64,000 bases of DNA from Pseudomonas fulva NBRC 16637 = DSM 17717. GTDB taxonomy: Bacteria > Pseudomonadota > Gammaproteobacteria > Pseudomonadales > Pseudomonadaceae. Positions 22,901-27,423 of this stretch are shown in pieces. The notes under the pieces were generated by a model. The model saw nothing but the letters and a program-made list of their open reading frames with translations, was not told the DNA's origin and searched no databases. How positions within the stretch are numbered: the first letter of the stretch is position 1; each line of letters starts with the position of its first letter. The position numbers were made by a program, and so were the translations under genes. The stretch spans positions 124,001-188,000 of the forward strand of contig NZ_BBIQ01000007.1 of NCBI RefSeq assembly GCF_000730565.1, read 5' to 3'.

Positions 22901-25900
22901 GCCGACAAGTGGCGGTGCGTGGCCAACACGCCTTGTTCTACCCCGGCGGCGGTATCGACACGCAGAGGCAGGGTGTTGATGAACATGCCCAGTGCGCGGT
23001 CGGCGCCCTCGCCGGCTTGCGAGCGCCCCATCAGCACTGTGCCGAACACCACATCGCTGCGGTTGGCCAACACCCCAAGTACACGGGCCCAGGCCACGTG
23101 CATCAGGCTCGCAGCACTGACACCCAGGCGCCTGGCCTGGGCACGTAGGCCCTGGGCCAGGCCGTGGTCGAGCGCCAGCAAGGCGTGCTCGATGCCAGCA
23201 CCGTCGCCTTGCACGTCGGCATGACCGAGCGGCAGGGTGGGCTCATCGACATCGGCCAGCAGGGTCTTGAAGAAGGCCTCGTGGGCGGCTTCGTTGCCCA
23301 GGCAAGCCTGGGCAACGTAATTACGGTATGGCACGGCCGGCGGCAGGGTATGCCCTTGCCCGAACAGCAAGGCGCGCATCTCGTACAGCACCACGTCCAG
23401 GGCCGTGTGGTCCAGTGCCAGGTGATGGAACAGCAACACGGCCACCACCCGGTGATTGTCAGGGTCCAGGCTATAGTGCAACTGCGCCAGGGGTGCCTGG
23501 CTCAGGTCCATGCGGTGATGGCGGGCATCGAAGCGCGCCTGCAACTGGTCGATGCGCGAGGTGCCCGAATCCTCGTGCAGGTCGGTCACCTCGAAGACGC
23601 CCAGCTCGGCCTTGCGCCACACCACCTGCAGCGGCTGCGCCAAGCCGTGACTCAGGACAGCGGTGCGCAGAATGTCATGTCGGTCGATGACCTGTTGCAG
23701 GGCGCCGGCCCAGGCCAGCAGGCGCTCGATGCTGTCGAATGCCAGGCGTGTCTGCAAGAGGTAGGGGTCGCCCTGCTCTGCGCTCAGGTGATGGTAGAGC
23801 ACGCCCTGCTGCAGGGGTGCCAGCGGATAGATTTCCTGCACGTTGGCCGCGCCGCCTGGTACCTGAGCAGTGATGCGGTCGATCAGGTGCTGCTCCAGCG
23901 TGATCAGGCTGAGCATGTCGGGCGTAATGCGCTGCGCGCCCGTCGGCACGCCATTGGCCGGCACCTGCAAGGCCGGGCTATCGCCAACCACAGCGGCCAG
24001 GGCGGCGACGGTGGGCTGGGCGAACAGCATGCGCACGTCCACCACCAGCGACGCCCGGCGCAGACGCTCGACCAGCGTGACCGCCAACAACGAGTGCCCA
24101 CCCAGCTCGAAGAAGTTGTCGTGGCGCCCTACCCGGTCGACCTGCAGCACGTCGGCCCAGATCGCGGCCATGGCTGTTTCAGTCGGGGGGTGCGGGGCTT
24201 CGAAGGCGCTGGCAGCAAGGCTTGAGGTGTCCGGGGTTGGCAACGCCCGGCGGTCAAGCTTGCCATGGCGGGTCAGCGGCAGCGCCTTGAGGCAGGTCAG
24301 TGCCGCGGGCACCAGTTGCGCGGGCAGACAGGCCTGCAACGCCTCGCGCAGCGCCAGCGCTTCAAGAGGCCGAGTTTGGGTATACCAACCCAGCAGTCGG
24401 CCGTCGCGCACCAGCACCACGGCGTCTTCGACACCAGGCTGGCACTTGAGCGCCGCCTCGATTTCACCCAGCTCAACGCGCACGCCGCGAATCTTCACCT
24501 GGTCGTCGTTGCGCCCGAGGTAATCCAGCGTGCCGTCGGTGTTCCAGCGTACCAGGTCACCGCTGCGGTACAGGCGTGCCTGAGGGTCATCGCTGAACGG
24601 ATCCTTGATGAAATGCGAGTGCGTCAGTTCGGGGCGGTTGAAGTAGCCCCGCGCCACCTGAGCGCCCCCGATATACAACTCGCCTACAACGCCCACGGGC
24701 ACCGGTTGCAGGCCTGCGTCCAGCACGTAGACCTGGGTATTGGCGATCGGCGTACCGATATGGAGGGCACCGCCTGGGCGCAGTCGTCCAGAAGTGGCGA
24801 CCACGGTGGTTTCGGTCGGGCCGTAGTTGTTGACCAATGCAAAGCCTGGGTCGCGCTCGAAGTGGCGCAGGCGATCGCCGCCCACCAGCAGGGTGCGCAA
24901 GGTCGGGTGCTGGCGCTCGCGGCGCAGCGCGTGCTCGGCCACGGGCGTTGGCAGGAAACTCACCGTCAGCGGCTGCTCCAGCCACCAGTCGAGCAGCGCC
25001 TCGACATGCTCATTGCCAACATCCGCCGGCGGCAGGTGCAGCGTAGCCCCGGCGCACAGGCAGGGCCATACCTCCCAGGCCAGGGCATCGAAACCGAACC
25101 CGGCCACGCTCGAGGCGTGGCCGTGCTCGTCCAGCTCGAAGGCCTGGCAGTGCCAGTCCACCAGGTTGACCAGGGCACGGTGTTCGACCATTACGCCCTT
25201 GGGCTGGCCGGTCGAGCCTGAGGTGTAGACGAGGTAGGCCAGTTGCCGATCATCCAGCCCCGTGACCACAGGGTCGTGTGTCGGGGCGTCGGCAGGGGGA
25301 TGGTCCAGATCCAGGCGCGGCACGCCAGTGGGCAGGCCTTCGATGCCGGACTCGGCCAGCACCCAGGCGGGTGCGCTGTCGGTCAGCAAGTAGGCGATGC
25401 GGTCTGCGGGGTAAGCGGGATCGACGGGCACGTAGGCCGCACCGGCCTTGAGCACCGCGAGCATGCCGACCAGCCTGTTGGCATTTCGCGGCAGGCACAG
25501 GGCGATGCGTTGGCCTGGCTCCACACCCTCAGCCAGCAGCCAGTGGGCCAGCTGATTGGCCTGCTGGTTGAGCGCCGCGTAGCTCAGCACCTGGCCGTCC
25601 TGACGCAGTGCGATGGCCTCTGGCGCCACGCGCGCACGGGCTTGGATCCGTGCGTGCACAGTGTCGCCCTGCCGATAGGTGCAGGCGGTGTCGTTGAAGC
25701 GACGCACCACCTGATCGAATTCCTGCGGCGGCAGTACGGCCACGTGCTGCAAAGGCGTGTCGGGCTCGTGTTCCAGGGCGTGCACGAGATTGGCGAGCAC
25801 CTGCTCGAACTGCTGGCTCAGGCGTGCGGCATCCCATTCAGGCAGGCTTTGCACGGTCAGGCGCAGGTCGTCGCCCAAATCGTCCACGCTCACCGTCAAT

Positions 25901-27291
25901 GGGTAATCGGTACGCTCCTCGGCGCCGACAATGTCGATACCCGGCGCGACAGGAATGATCTCGGCGGCGTCGCCGGCGTCGCTGTGACGGTAATTGAGCA
26001 TGCTGTTGAACAAGGCCGTGGGCGCAGCCACCCCGCTGCAGCGCTGAGCCAGGGCCAGGGACGCTTGTTCGTGGGCCAGCAAGCCGGTCAGACGACGGTG
26101 GGTGTGCAACAGGCCGTCCTTGACCCCCACCTCTGTCACGTCGATACGCAGCGGCAGCGTGTTGATGAACATGCCCAATGCCTGCTCGCCGCCCTCCCCG
26201 GCGGTCATGCGGCCGAGCAATACGCTGCCGAACACCACCGTCTGACGCCCGGCCAGCTGCCCTACCCACCGGGCGAAGCCCAGGTGCAGGACGCTGGCTG
26301 GGCTGACCCCGAGCTGCCGGGCCTGTTGACGCAGGCGACGGGCCAGAGGGGTCGGCAAGGTCAGGCGGGCTTGCTGCAGAAGCTGCTCGGGCTTTGCCTG
26401 GGCACCGAAGGCCAGGGTCGGCTCGTCGATATCGGCCAGCATGTGCTCGAAAAACTGGGTGTGGGCTTGTTCGTCCAGGGCCTGGCGGGCCGCCGCCAGG
26501 AAGTTGCGAAACGGCGTCGGCGCGGGCAACTGCGCGGCCGTACCGGCCAAATGCGCCTGGATTTCCCGGCGCACGATATCGAGCGCCGTGTGATCCATGA
26601 TCATGTGATGGAAGGTCAGCACTGCCACCCACGCCTGCCCCTCACCCTGGGCTTGGGCCAGTTGCATCAGGGGTGCCTGGCGCAGGTCCAGTCGATAATG
26701 GCGTGGGGCCAGGTGGTCGCACAGCTCGGTCAGTGCACCGTGGCCTTTGAACGGCAACGCTTCACGCACCAGGGCCGCTTCGCGCCATACCACCTGCACG
26801 GGCTCGTCCAGGCATTCCCAATGTACGGCAGTGCGCAGGATGTCGTGGCGCTGGATGACCGCTTGCAGGGCGTCGGCGAAGGCATCGAGGTGCGTCTTGC
26901 TGGCGAAACGCAGTTGCACCTGCGACAGGTAGGGGTCGCCGTCCTGCGCCGAAAGGTGGTGGTACAGCATGCCCCGCTGCAGGGGTGCCAGCGGGTAGAT
27001 GTCCTGTACGTTGGCCGCCCCGCCCGGCACGCTGTCGACGATACGGTCAATGGCCGCCTGGTCGAGGCTGACCAACGGCAGCATGTCGGGGGTGACGCGA
27101 AATGCCGGGCTGAGCCAATCGTCATCCTGACTTGCAAGCATCTCCAGCAAGGCCGGCTTGTGCCGGGACAACGCCTCCCACAGGGGGTCGTCCAGCGTCT
27201 GGTCATCACCCAGGACGATCAGGTCCTGGTCTTCACGCTGCAGACGGATGGGACGGGTGGAAAGTGCGTTGATCAGTTCGCTGAAGTGCAT
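4939..27291 (-). CDS. psoB: Seven-module lipopeptide NRPS, PsoB-like
   Basis: A 7450-residue synthetase with seven C-A-T modules and no separate epimerase domains. Residues 1-60 resemble a TubC docking domain. Every C domain has the dual C/E signature (LAPLQ-x-G-x-L-[YF]HH, then HH-x3-DHTA or DHAA). T-domain serines lie at residues 1067, 2129, 3186, 4235, 5287, 6354 and 7408. By-eye specificity codes in order are DAWFLGNVV (Leu), DAWFLGNVV (Leu), DAWQVGVVD (Gln), DVWHVSLVD (Ser), DALWMGGTF (Val), DAWFLGNVV (Leu) and DVWHVSLVD (Ser). With PsoA and PsoC this fits putisolvin positions 3 to 9, although Ile has been reported at positions 4 and 8. It follows psoA by 132 bp and overlaps psoC. The start ATG has an AGGA about 12 nt upstream. 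The two Ser A domains are almost identical in DNA. Product assignment rests on module count and codes. Confidence 0.96.
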   Translation of the reverse strand: MHFSELINALSTRPIRLQREDQDLIVLGDDQTLDDPLWEALSRHKPALLEMLASQDDDWLSPAFRVTPDMLPLVSLDQAAIDRIVDSVPGGAANVQDIYPLAPLQRGMLYHHLSAQDGDPYLSQVQLRFASKTHLDAFADALQAVIQRHDILRTAVHWECLDEPVQVVWREAALVREALPFKGHGALTELCDHLAPRHYRLDLRQAPLMQLAQAQGEGQAWVAVLTFHHMIMDHTALDIVRREIQAHLAGTAAQLPAPTPFRNFLAAARQALDEQAHTQFFEHMLADIDEPTLAFGAQAKPEQLLQQARLTLPTPLARRLRQQARQLGVSPASVLHLGFARWVGQLAGRQTVVFGSVLLGRMTAGEGGEQALGMFINTLPLRIDVTEVGVKDGLLHTHRRLTGLLAHEQASLALAQRCSGVAAPTALFNSMLNYRHSDAGDAAEIIPVAPGIDIVGAEERTDYPLTVSVDDLGDDLRLTVQSLPEWDAARLSQQFEQVLANLVHALEHEPDTPLQHVAVLPPQEFDQVVRRFNDTACTYRQGDTVHARIQARARVAPEAIALRQDGQVLSYAALNQQANQLAHWLLAEGVEPGQRIALCLPRNANRLVGMLAVLKAGAAYVPVDPAYPADRIAYLLTDSAPAWVLAESGIEGLPTGVPRLDLDHPPADAPTHDPVVTGLDDRQLAYLVYTSGSTGQPKGVMVEHRALVNLVDWHCQAFELDEHGHASSVAGFGFDALAWEVWPCLCAGATLHLPPADVGNEHVEALLDWWLEQPLTVSFLPTPVAEHALRRERQHPTLRTLLVGGDRLRHFERDPGFALVNNYGPTETTVVATSGRLRPGGALHIGTPIANTQVYVLDAGLQPVPVGVVGELYIGGAQVARGYFNRPELTHSHFIKDPFSDDPQARLYRSGDLVRWNTDGTLDYLGRNDDQVKIRGVRVELGEIEAALKCQPGVEDAVVLVRDGRLLGWYTQTRPLEALALREALQACLPAQLVPAALTCLKALPLTRHGKLDRRALPTPDTSSLAASAFEAPHPPTETAMAAIWADVLQVDRVGRHDNFFELGGHSLLAVTLVERLRRASLVVDVRMLFAQPTVAALAAVVGDSPALQVPANGVPTGAQRITPDMLSLITLEQHLIDRITAQVPGGAANVQEIYPLAPLQQGVLYHHLSAEQGDPYLLQTRLAFDSIERLLAWAGALQQVIDRHDILRTAVLSHGLAQPLQVVWRKAELGVFEVTDLHEDSGTSRIDQLQARFDARHHRMDLSQAPLAQLHYSLDPDNHRVVAVLLFHHLALDHTALDVVLYEMRALLFGQGHTLPPAVPYRNYVAQACLGNEAAHEAFFKTLLADVDEPTLPLGHADVQGDGAGIEHALLALDHGLAQGLRAQARRLGVSAASLMHVAWARVLGVLANRSDVVFGTVLMGRSQAGEGADRALGMFINTLPLRVDTAAGVEQGVLATHRHLSALLAHEHASLALAQRCSGVAAGTPLFSALLNYRHSADPAAQAGDGLWEGVQLLGAEERSNYPLTLSVNDLGDGFTFNVLALIDIGAARVAEWMAMAVAQMVRALEHNPQTSVQRLSILDDAAREQVLGGFNLTAQAYPQGQTVHALIEAQAAAVPDATAVCQGSLTLTFAQLNRRANQLAHRLIAEGVGRADRVALCLDRTLDRIVALLAVLKAGAAYVPVDPAYPASRIAYLLEDSAPALLLAQADIGGLPPHVRRIDLDQPDAYLSLTDNPHVAGLTANDLAYLVYTSGSTGQPKGVMVEHHTVTNLVHWHCQAFAVQAGTRTSSVAGFGFDAMAWEVWPALCAGATLHLPPAYLGNEQVEALLDWWLEQPLTVSFLPTPVAEQALRRPHQHATLRTLLVGGDRLRQFEQDPGFTVVNNYGPTECTVVATSGALAPGAALHIGTPIANTRVYVLDDLGQPVPVGVTGELYIGGAQVARGYFNRPDLTAERFLRDPFSRLPNARLYRSGDLVRWNSDGTLDYLGRNDDQVKVRGVRVELGEIEAALRAQPGVGDAVVLVRGERLLAWFTETSAVEVSDVRQGLQASLPGQLLPQAFIRIQALPLTSHGKLDRRALPEPQPQDLVQQGYEAPLGETEAIIAQVWADVLGLEQVGRHDNFFELGGHSLLAVSLIERLREQGLALDVRVLFGQPTVAALAGALGSAREVQIPANGIPAHCTRIIPTMLPLLTLEQAALDRIVAAIPGGAANVQDIYPLAPLQEGILYHHLSADDADPYLLQWRVTFDSRQRLHAFAQALDQVVARHDVLRTAVLWDGLPQPVQVVQRSASLALIEVTSNDAMLAGQRIELASAPLIRLLPIHDAAGVQAVLQFHHIVLDHTAMKVVLAEIRDHLHGQTPAGAPVPYRNYVAQARLDISEAEHEAFFRTELGDVEEPTLPYGLADLQHEGGDFELASTDLATEQYQRLRALARQCGVSAASLVHLAWARLVAATSGKDDVVFGTVLLGRLQGGEGADRALGMFINTLPLRLDLAGLDVRAAVQLTHQRLAALLVHEHASLALAQRCSGVAAPTPLFSAMLNYRHGATEQEQQARDQALEGIEVLPAGGHGNYPISVNVDDLGTGLRITAQVCRPIGARPLCEQLAHVLVELLDALERRPALPVHSLSLLDPAARAAVLGNHRACPHDLTQTLHGLFEAQALRSPQAIALVAEDGELSYAELDQQANGLAHHLLSLGVQPDDRVALCLERGVALVVGLLGILKAGAAYVPIDPGYPAERIGHMLRDSDPRAVLVHRATGDLALPTQAPKVDMDTARWAQQAHLAPQVPGLTARNLAYVIYTSGSTGLPKGVMVEHRNVVNLVHWSQGQWPLAGTQAVLHKTPISFDASVWELFWPLCNGLRLVLARPLGERDPDYLARLIQAQGVAVVQFVPALLQQFLDHPGSRLCSGLTDIVCGGGELTHALATQVREQLPQVRLHNVYGPTETTVDCSAWTLQPTAAIPVAGLPIGSPVDNTRLYVLDAHDQPVPPGVAGHLHIGGAGVARGYLGLPEQQAERFLDNPFVEGERLYRSGDLVRLNAQGELVFLGRLDQQIKLRGLRIEPGEIETCLQRLPGVHAAVVLAVDGTRLAAWYTGDPQAPEALRQGVLEHLPEHMVPAVFIHVDRWPLTPNGKLDRKALPTPDSVVQGRAFEAPVGDTEVLLARLWGELLTVAQVGRHDNFFELGGHSLLAVTLTARLRLEGLQVDVRTLFGQPTVAALAATLTASRQVQVPENRIPAGCSHITPDMLSLIELDQACIARIVSQVPGGAANVQDIYPLAPLQEGILYHHLSAEHDPYVLHTRLRFSDKQRLQAFAAALDQVIARHDVLRTAIFWEGLPQAVQVVVRQARLSVDAVADLSATATLDLARAPLLRLVYSQGQNGIDASLQFHHIVLDHTALEVVGEELTALLSGAPAPAHAAVPYRNYVAQARLGVDQRAHEAFFTAQLGDIDEPTLPYGLDDVQGDGRDLDEARQVLPEALSTGLRQQARRLGISVASLFHLAWARLLGAASGRTRVVFGTVLLGRLQGGEGSERALGMFINTLPLRVDLEAIGMVDAARAVHQGLSDLLAHEHASLALAQRCSGVAAPQPLFSAMLNYRHGTQPGADRGEGWAGIEVVDGQERTNYPLSLNVDDLGEAFRLVATVPAQIGAQRICGQVQQVLQTLLSGLERTPTLPVQQLPVLESHERERVVAGFNATEKAYGLDHTLHRLIEDQVQRTPQAVAVSDEEGELTFEQLNAQANRLAHHLIALGVTPDDRVAICVERSLSMMVGLLGILKAGGAYVPVDPDYPAERIRHMLTDSDPVAVLVHAATRHVPEHGVVIDLDAPLSLELPATNPEVPGLTPQHLAYVIYTSGSTGLPKGVMNEHAGVVNRLLWMQDAYALSADDVVLQKTPFSFDVSVWELLWPLQTGAKLVMARPGGHRDPQYLQQVIDTEGVSTLHFVPSMLDVFLSAIESGWCAPLLKRVVCSGEALPGSLVRRFHQQLPDVELHNLYGPTEAAVDVSAWHCVSAPDNTPIGKPIANTTLYVLDDQGQPVPQGVAGELYIGGVQVARGYLNRPELTAERFLDDPFGQRPGGRLYRTGDLARHLPDGNLEYLGRNDDQVKLRGLRIELGEIQAAMTAVAGIKEAVVIARDQRLIAYYTGAEQKVDALRTALLHQLPDFMVPALFMHLQALPLSPNGKLDRKALPAPDVTQERVFEAPLGETETLLAALWAELLGVDRVGRQDNFFELGGHSLLAVTLTARLRERGLQADIRVLFGQPTLQALAAALGRQRSVVVPANVITPDCTRITPDLLPLADLSQAAIDTLVTQIPGGVENIQDIYGLAPLQQGILYHHLACEDRDPYVLQARFSFPDQAQLDAFAAALDVVIARHDILRTSIHWHALEEPVQVVWRNTPALASQLATPGEGLTLTQAPLVRLVQAPSGQAVQATLLIHHIILDHAAVEQLVAEITTVLQGQPVLHASTPYRNYVAQARLGADPQADETLFRELLGDIDEPTVVFGLHDADTGTGEVFETRQWIEGEVVLQLREQARRLGVSVASLVHQGWAQVLAQLSGREEVVFGTVLLGRLQGGAGAERALGMFINTLPLRVSADAANVADGVRLTHQRLASLLAHEQASLALAQRCSAVPASQALFTSLLNFRHSAPAQQGLSQAWNGIEQVAAVERSNYPLVVNVDDVGDAMALTVQAVAQVDGQQVCRLLGHALSQLAQALKQAPGTPLWQVSQLPAGERERVLDSFNATVRDYPRDQPLYALFSAQAQRAPGACAVMHGEQQWTYAQLEGHANRLAHHLLDLGVTPGDSVALLLPRSFDLLAAQLAVSACGAVYVPLDSYAPVERQAYMMQDSGATVLLTLSHEPALPCAVRIDLDRCDLAGQPAQAPRLEVSAQSAAYVMYTSGSTGAAKGVQVPHRAIARLVINNGFATFTAQDRVAFASNPAFDASTLEVWAPLLNGGAVVVIDQDQVLAHDRLRDALLTQQVSVLWLTAGLFHQFAEALLPAFARLRYLMVGGDVLDPHVVARVLRDGAPAHMLNGYGPTEATTFTTTFEVTRVEAGSLPIGRPIGNTRCYVLDTHQQLLPVGAVGELYIGGDGVALGYLGQPALTAERFIADPFSGRPQDRLYRSGDLVAWQADGTLRYLGRADQQVKLRGFRIELGEIEARLATCEGVREAVVLLREDQPGDKRLVAYFTVHATAPLIADLHASLQTQLPDYMLPAAYVQLEALPLTANGKLDRRGLPAPGLDAVVTRGFEAPQGEIEVALASLWAEVLKVERVGRHDHFFELGGHSLMAVTLVERMRKAGLGADVRVLFAQPTLAALAAAVGQDRDLQVPDNRVPAHAERITPQMLSLITLDQDSIDHIVASVPAGAANVQEIYPLAPLQQGILFHHLSAEQGDPYLLQSRLAFDSLAHLQRWAAALQQVIDRHDILRTAVLSEGLAQPVQVVWRKAQMTVSAVDGLDETDVLQALQARFDARQQRLDLAQAPMMRLVYAPDPRNLRVVAILQFHHLALDHTAMEVIASEMQALMTGQGDTLTAPAPYRNYVAQALLGADEAGHEAFFRQMLGDVDEPTLPLGLADVQGEGHAIEEARLGVDARVARGLREQARHLGVSVASLAHLAWARVLGALANRSDVVFGTVLMGRLHGGEGADRALGVFINTLPLRIDLSVSLVEAVRTAHQHLSALLMHEHASLALAQRCSGVAGSLPLFSALFNYRHSSAADGSHSAAMQGVRLLGGEERSNYPLTLSVDDLGEGFSLSVLAQAGIDAGQVASAMNQVLSALVVTLEQVRQPGADTGAGLPVAMLPVLDAQAQAQLLHGFNATYKAFPQGQTVHGLVEAQAARAPQTAALVQDGSVLSYGELNRSANRLAHYLIEQGVGLGDRVALCLARNPQRLIGLLAVLKCGAAYVPIDPAYPDERIAYLLDDSTPKTVLVDHVTQGRMGAVHCTVVDQDDWQGEAHLNPCVNGLDAHQLAYVVYTSGSTGRPKGVMVEHATLANLVHWHCDAFGVGAGTHTSTVAGFGFDAMAWEVWPALCAGAALHVPPAHIGAEHVDELIDWWLQQPLAVSFLPTPVAEQALRREHQHPTLQTLLIGGDRLRQFERDPGFKVVNNYGPTEATVVATAGALTAGAPLHIGTPIANTRVYVLDAHRQLVPLGAVGELYIGGAGVARGYFERETLTHERFLPDPYSPQGNARMYRSGDLVRWRADGTLEYLGRNDDQVKVRGVRVELGEIECTLAAQPGVGDAVVLVRDDRLLAWFTETAPVNVEALRQAMLASLPMHLVPQAFTRLDVLPLTSHGKLDRRALPEPAVLHRAGEGHEPPQGPVETALAQAWADLLGVEQVGRHDNFFELGGHSLLAVNLTARLRREGLQVDVRTLFGKPTIAALASTLGQARGVTVPANLIAPGCEQITPAMLPLIALDDGAIARIVAQVPGGTGNVQDIYPLAPLQEGILYHHVSADGHDPYVLQSRFVFETRGHLDNFVAALNKVIARHDVLRTAIFWQGLPQPVQVVLRHASLAVLPAQDAAGGPPPAFDLGQAPLMRLVVGSTGHDQQVQATLQFHHIVMDHTAMEVVAQELIAYLQGDDAPDQAPMPYRNYVAQARLSMSQDEHEAFFRAQLGAVEEPTLPFGLSDVQGNGQALEDATLWLDETLAARLRSQARRLGISAASLFHLGWARLLSAATGQGTVVFGTVLLGRLQGGEGAERALGMFINTLPLRIDLAGMPVEAAARAAHRQLSELLAHEHASLALAQRCSGVAGPQPLFSAMLNYRHSTQASADQKAASAGITIGQSQERSNYPLGLNVDDVGQAFRLVATTTPAVGAARICGQMQHVLQALVTALEQAPERCVQHLPVLQAAERERVLAAFNATARDYDLHHTLHGLIEAQVRRTPTAVAVSAEEGALTFEQLDAQSNRLAHHLIGLGVKPDDRVAICVERGLSMVVGLLGILKAGGAYVPVDPDYPAARVRHMLTDSEPVAVLVHGATRHVPEHPVLIDLDVPVWQHCPAVAPSVTGLTPRHLAYVIYTSGSTGLPKGVMNEHAGVINRLLWMQDAYALGADDVVLQKTPFSFDVSVWELLWPLQTGAKLVMARPGGHRDPQYLQHAIEAEGVSTLHFVPSMLDVFLSAIESGWSAPSLKRVVCSGEALPGSLVRRFHQQLPDVELHNLYGPTEAAVDVSAWHCVSAPDNTPIGKPIANTTLYVLDEQGQPVPQGVAGELYIGGVQVARGYLNRPELTAERFLDDPFGQRPGGRLYRTGDLARHLPDGNLEYLGRNDDQVKLRGLRIELGEIQAAMTAVAGIKEAVVIARDQRLIAYYTGAQQPVDALRTALLHVLPDFMVPALFMHLQALPLSPNGKLDRKALPEPDALPERPFEAAEGPTETLMAALWCELLEVERVGRHDNFFELGGHSLLAVTLTSRLREAGLEADVRALFDQPTLAGYAAITDRMEIVL
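5221..6220 (-). repeat. Near-identical Ser A-domain segment, copy in module 9
   Basis: This stretch of about 1 kb encodes the A domain from just after the TSGSTG core to the GKLDRK motif. It aligns without any insertion or deletion with 14740-15739, at a constant offset of 9519 bases. By eye the identity is about 95 % and drops sharply on both sides. Both copies encode the same Ser specificity residues. The linker and C domain around them are clearly more divergent, which suggests gene conversion or recent duplication limited to the A core. Confidence 0.85.
14740..15739 (-). repeat. Near-identical Ser A-domain segment, copy in module 6
   Basis: Partner of the repeat at 5221-6220, in direct orientation and the same reading frame. 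The longest runs of identity cover the regions encoding the FDVSVWELL, HNLYGPTEA and YLNRPELTAERF motifs. The most visible cluster of differences lies around 15460-15520, between the A4 and A5 motifs. Recombination between the copies would delete exactly three modules (9519 bp is divisible by 3) and leave the frame intact. Confidence 0.85.
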
Positions 27292-27423
27292 CGGTAAGCA
27301 TCCTGCTTTGCCTGGAAGGGTTGATGGCCGACACGCTAAAGCAACGCGACCGGCCGGTCTGACATGGGAAGTGGGGACAACCGCGCAAACGATTGCCGGG
27401 GCCGGCGGGCCCCGGGCTTGGCC

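Noticed and set aside
5000..24200. Regularly spaced near-repeats every 3.1-3.2 kb, considered as a tandem repeat array
   Set aside because: They are the conserved core motifs of successive NRPS modules. Only the 1-kb Ser A-domain pair goes beyond normal module similarity.
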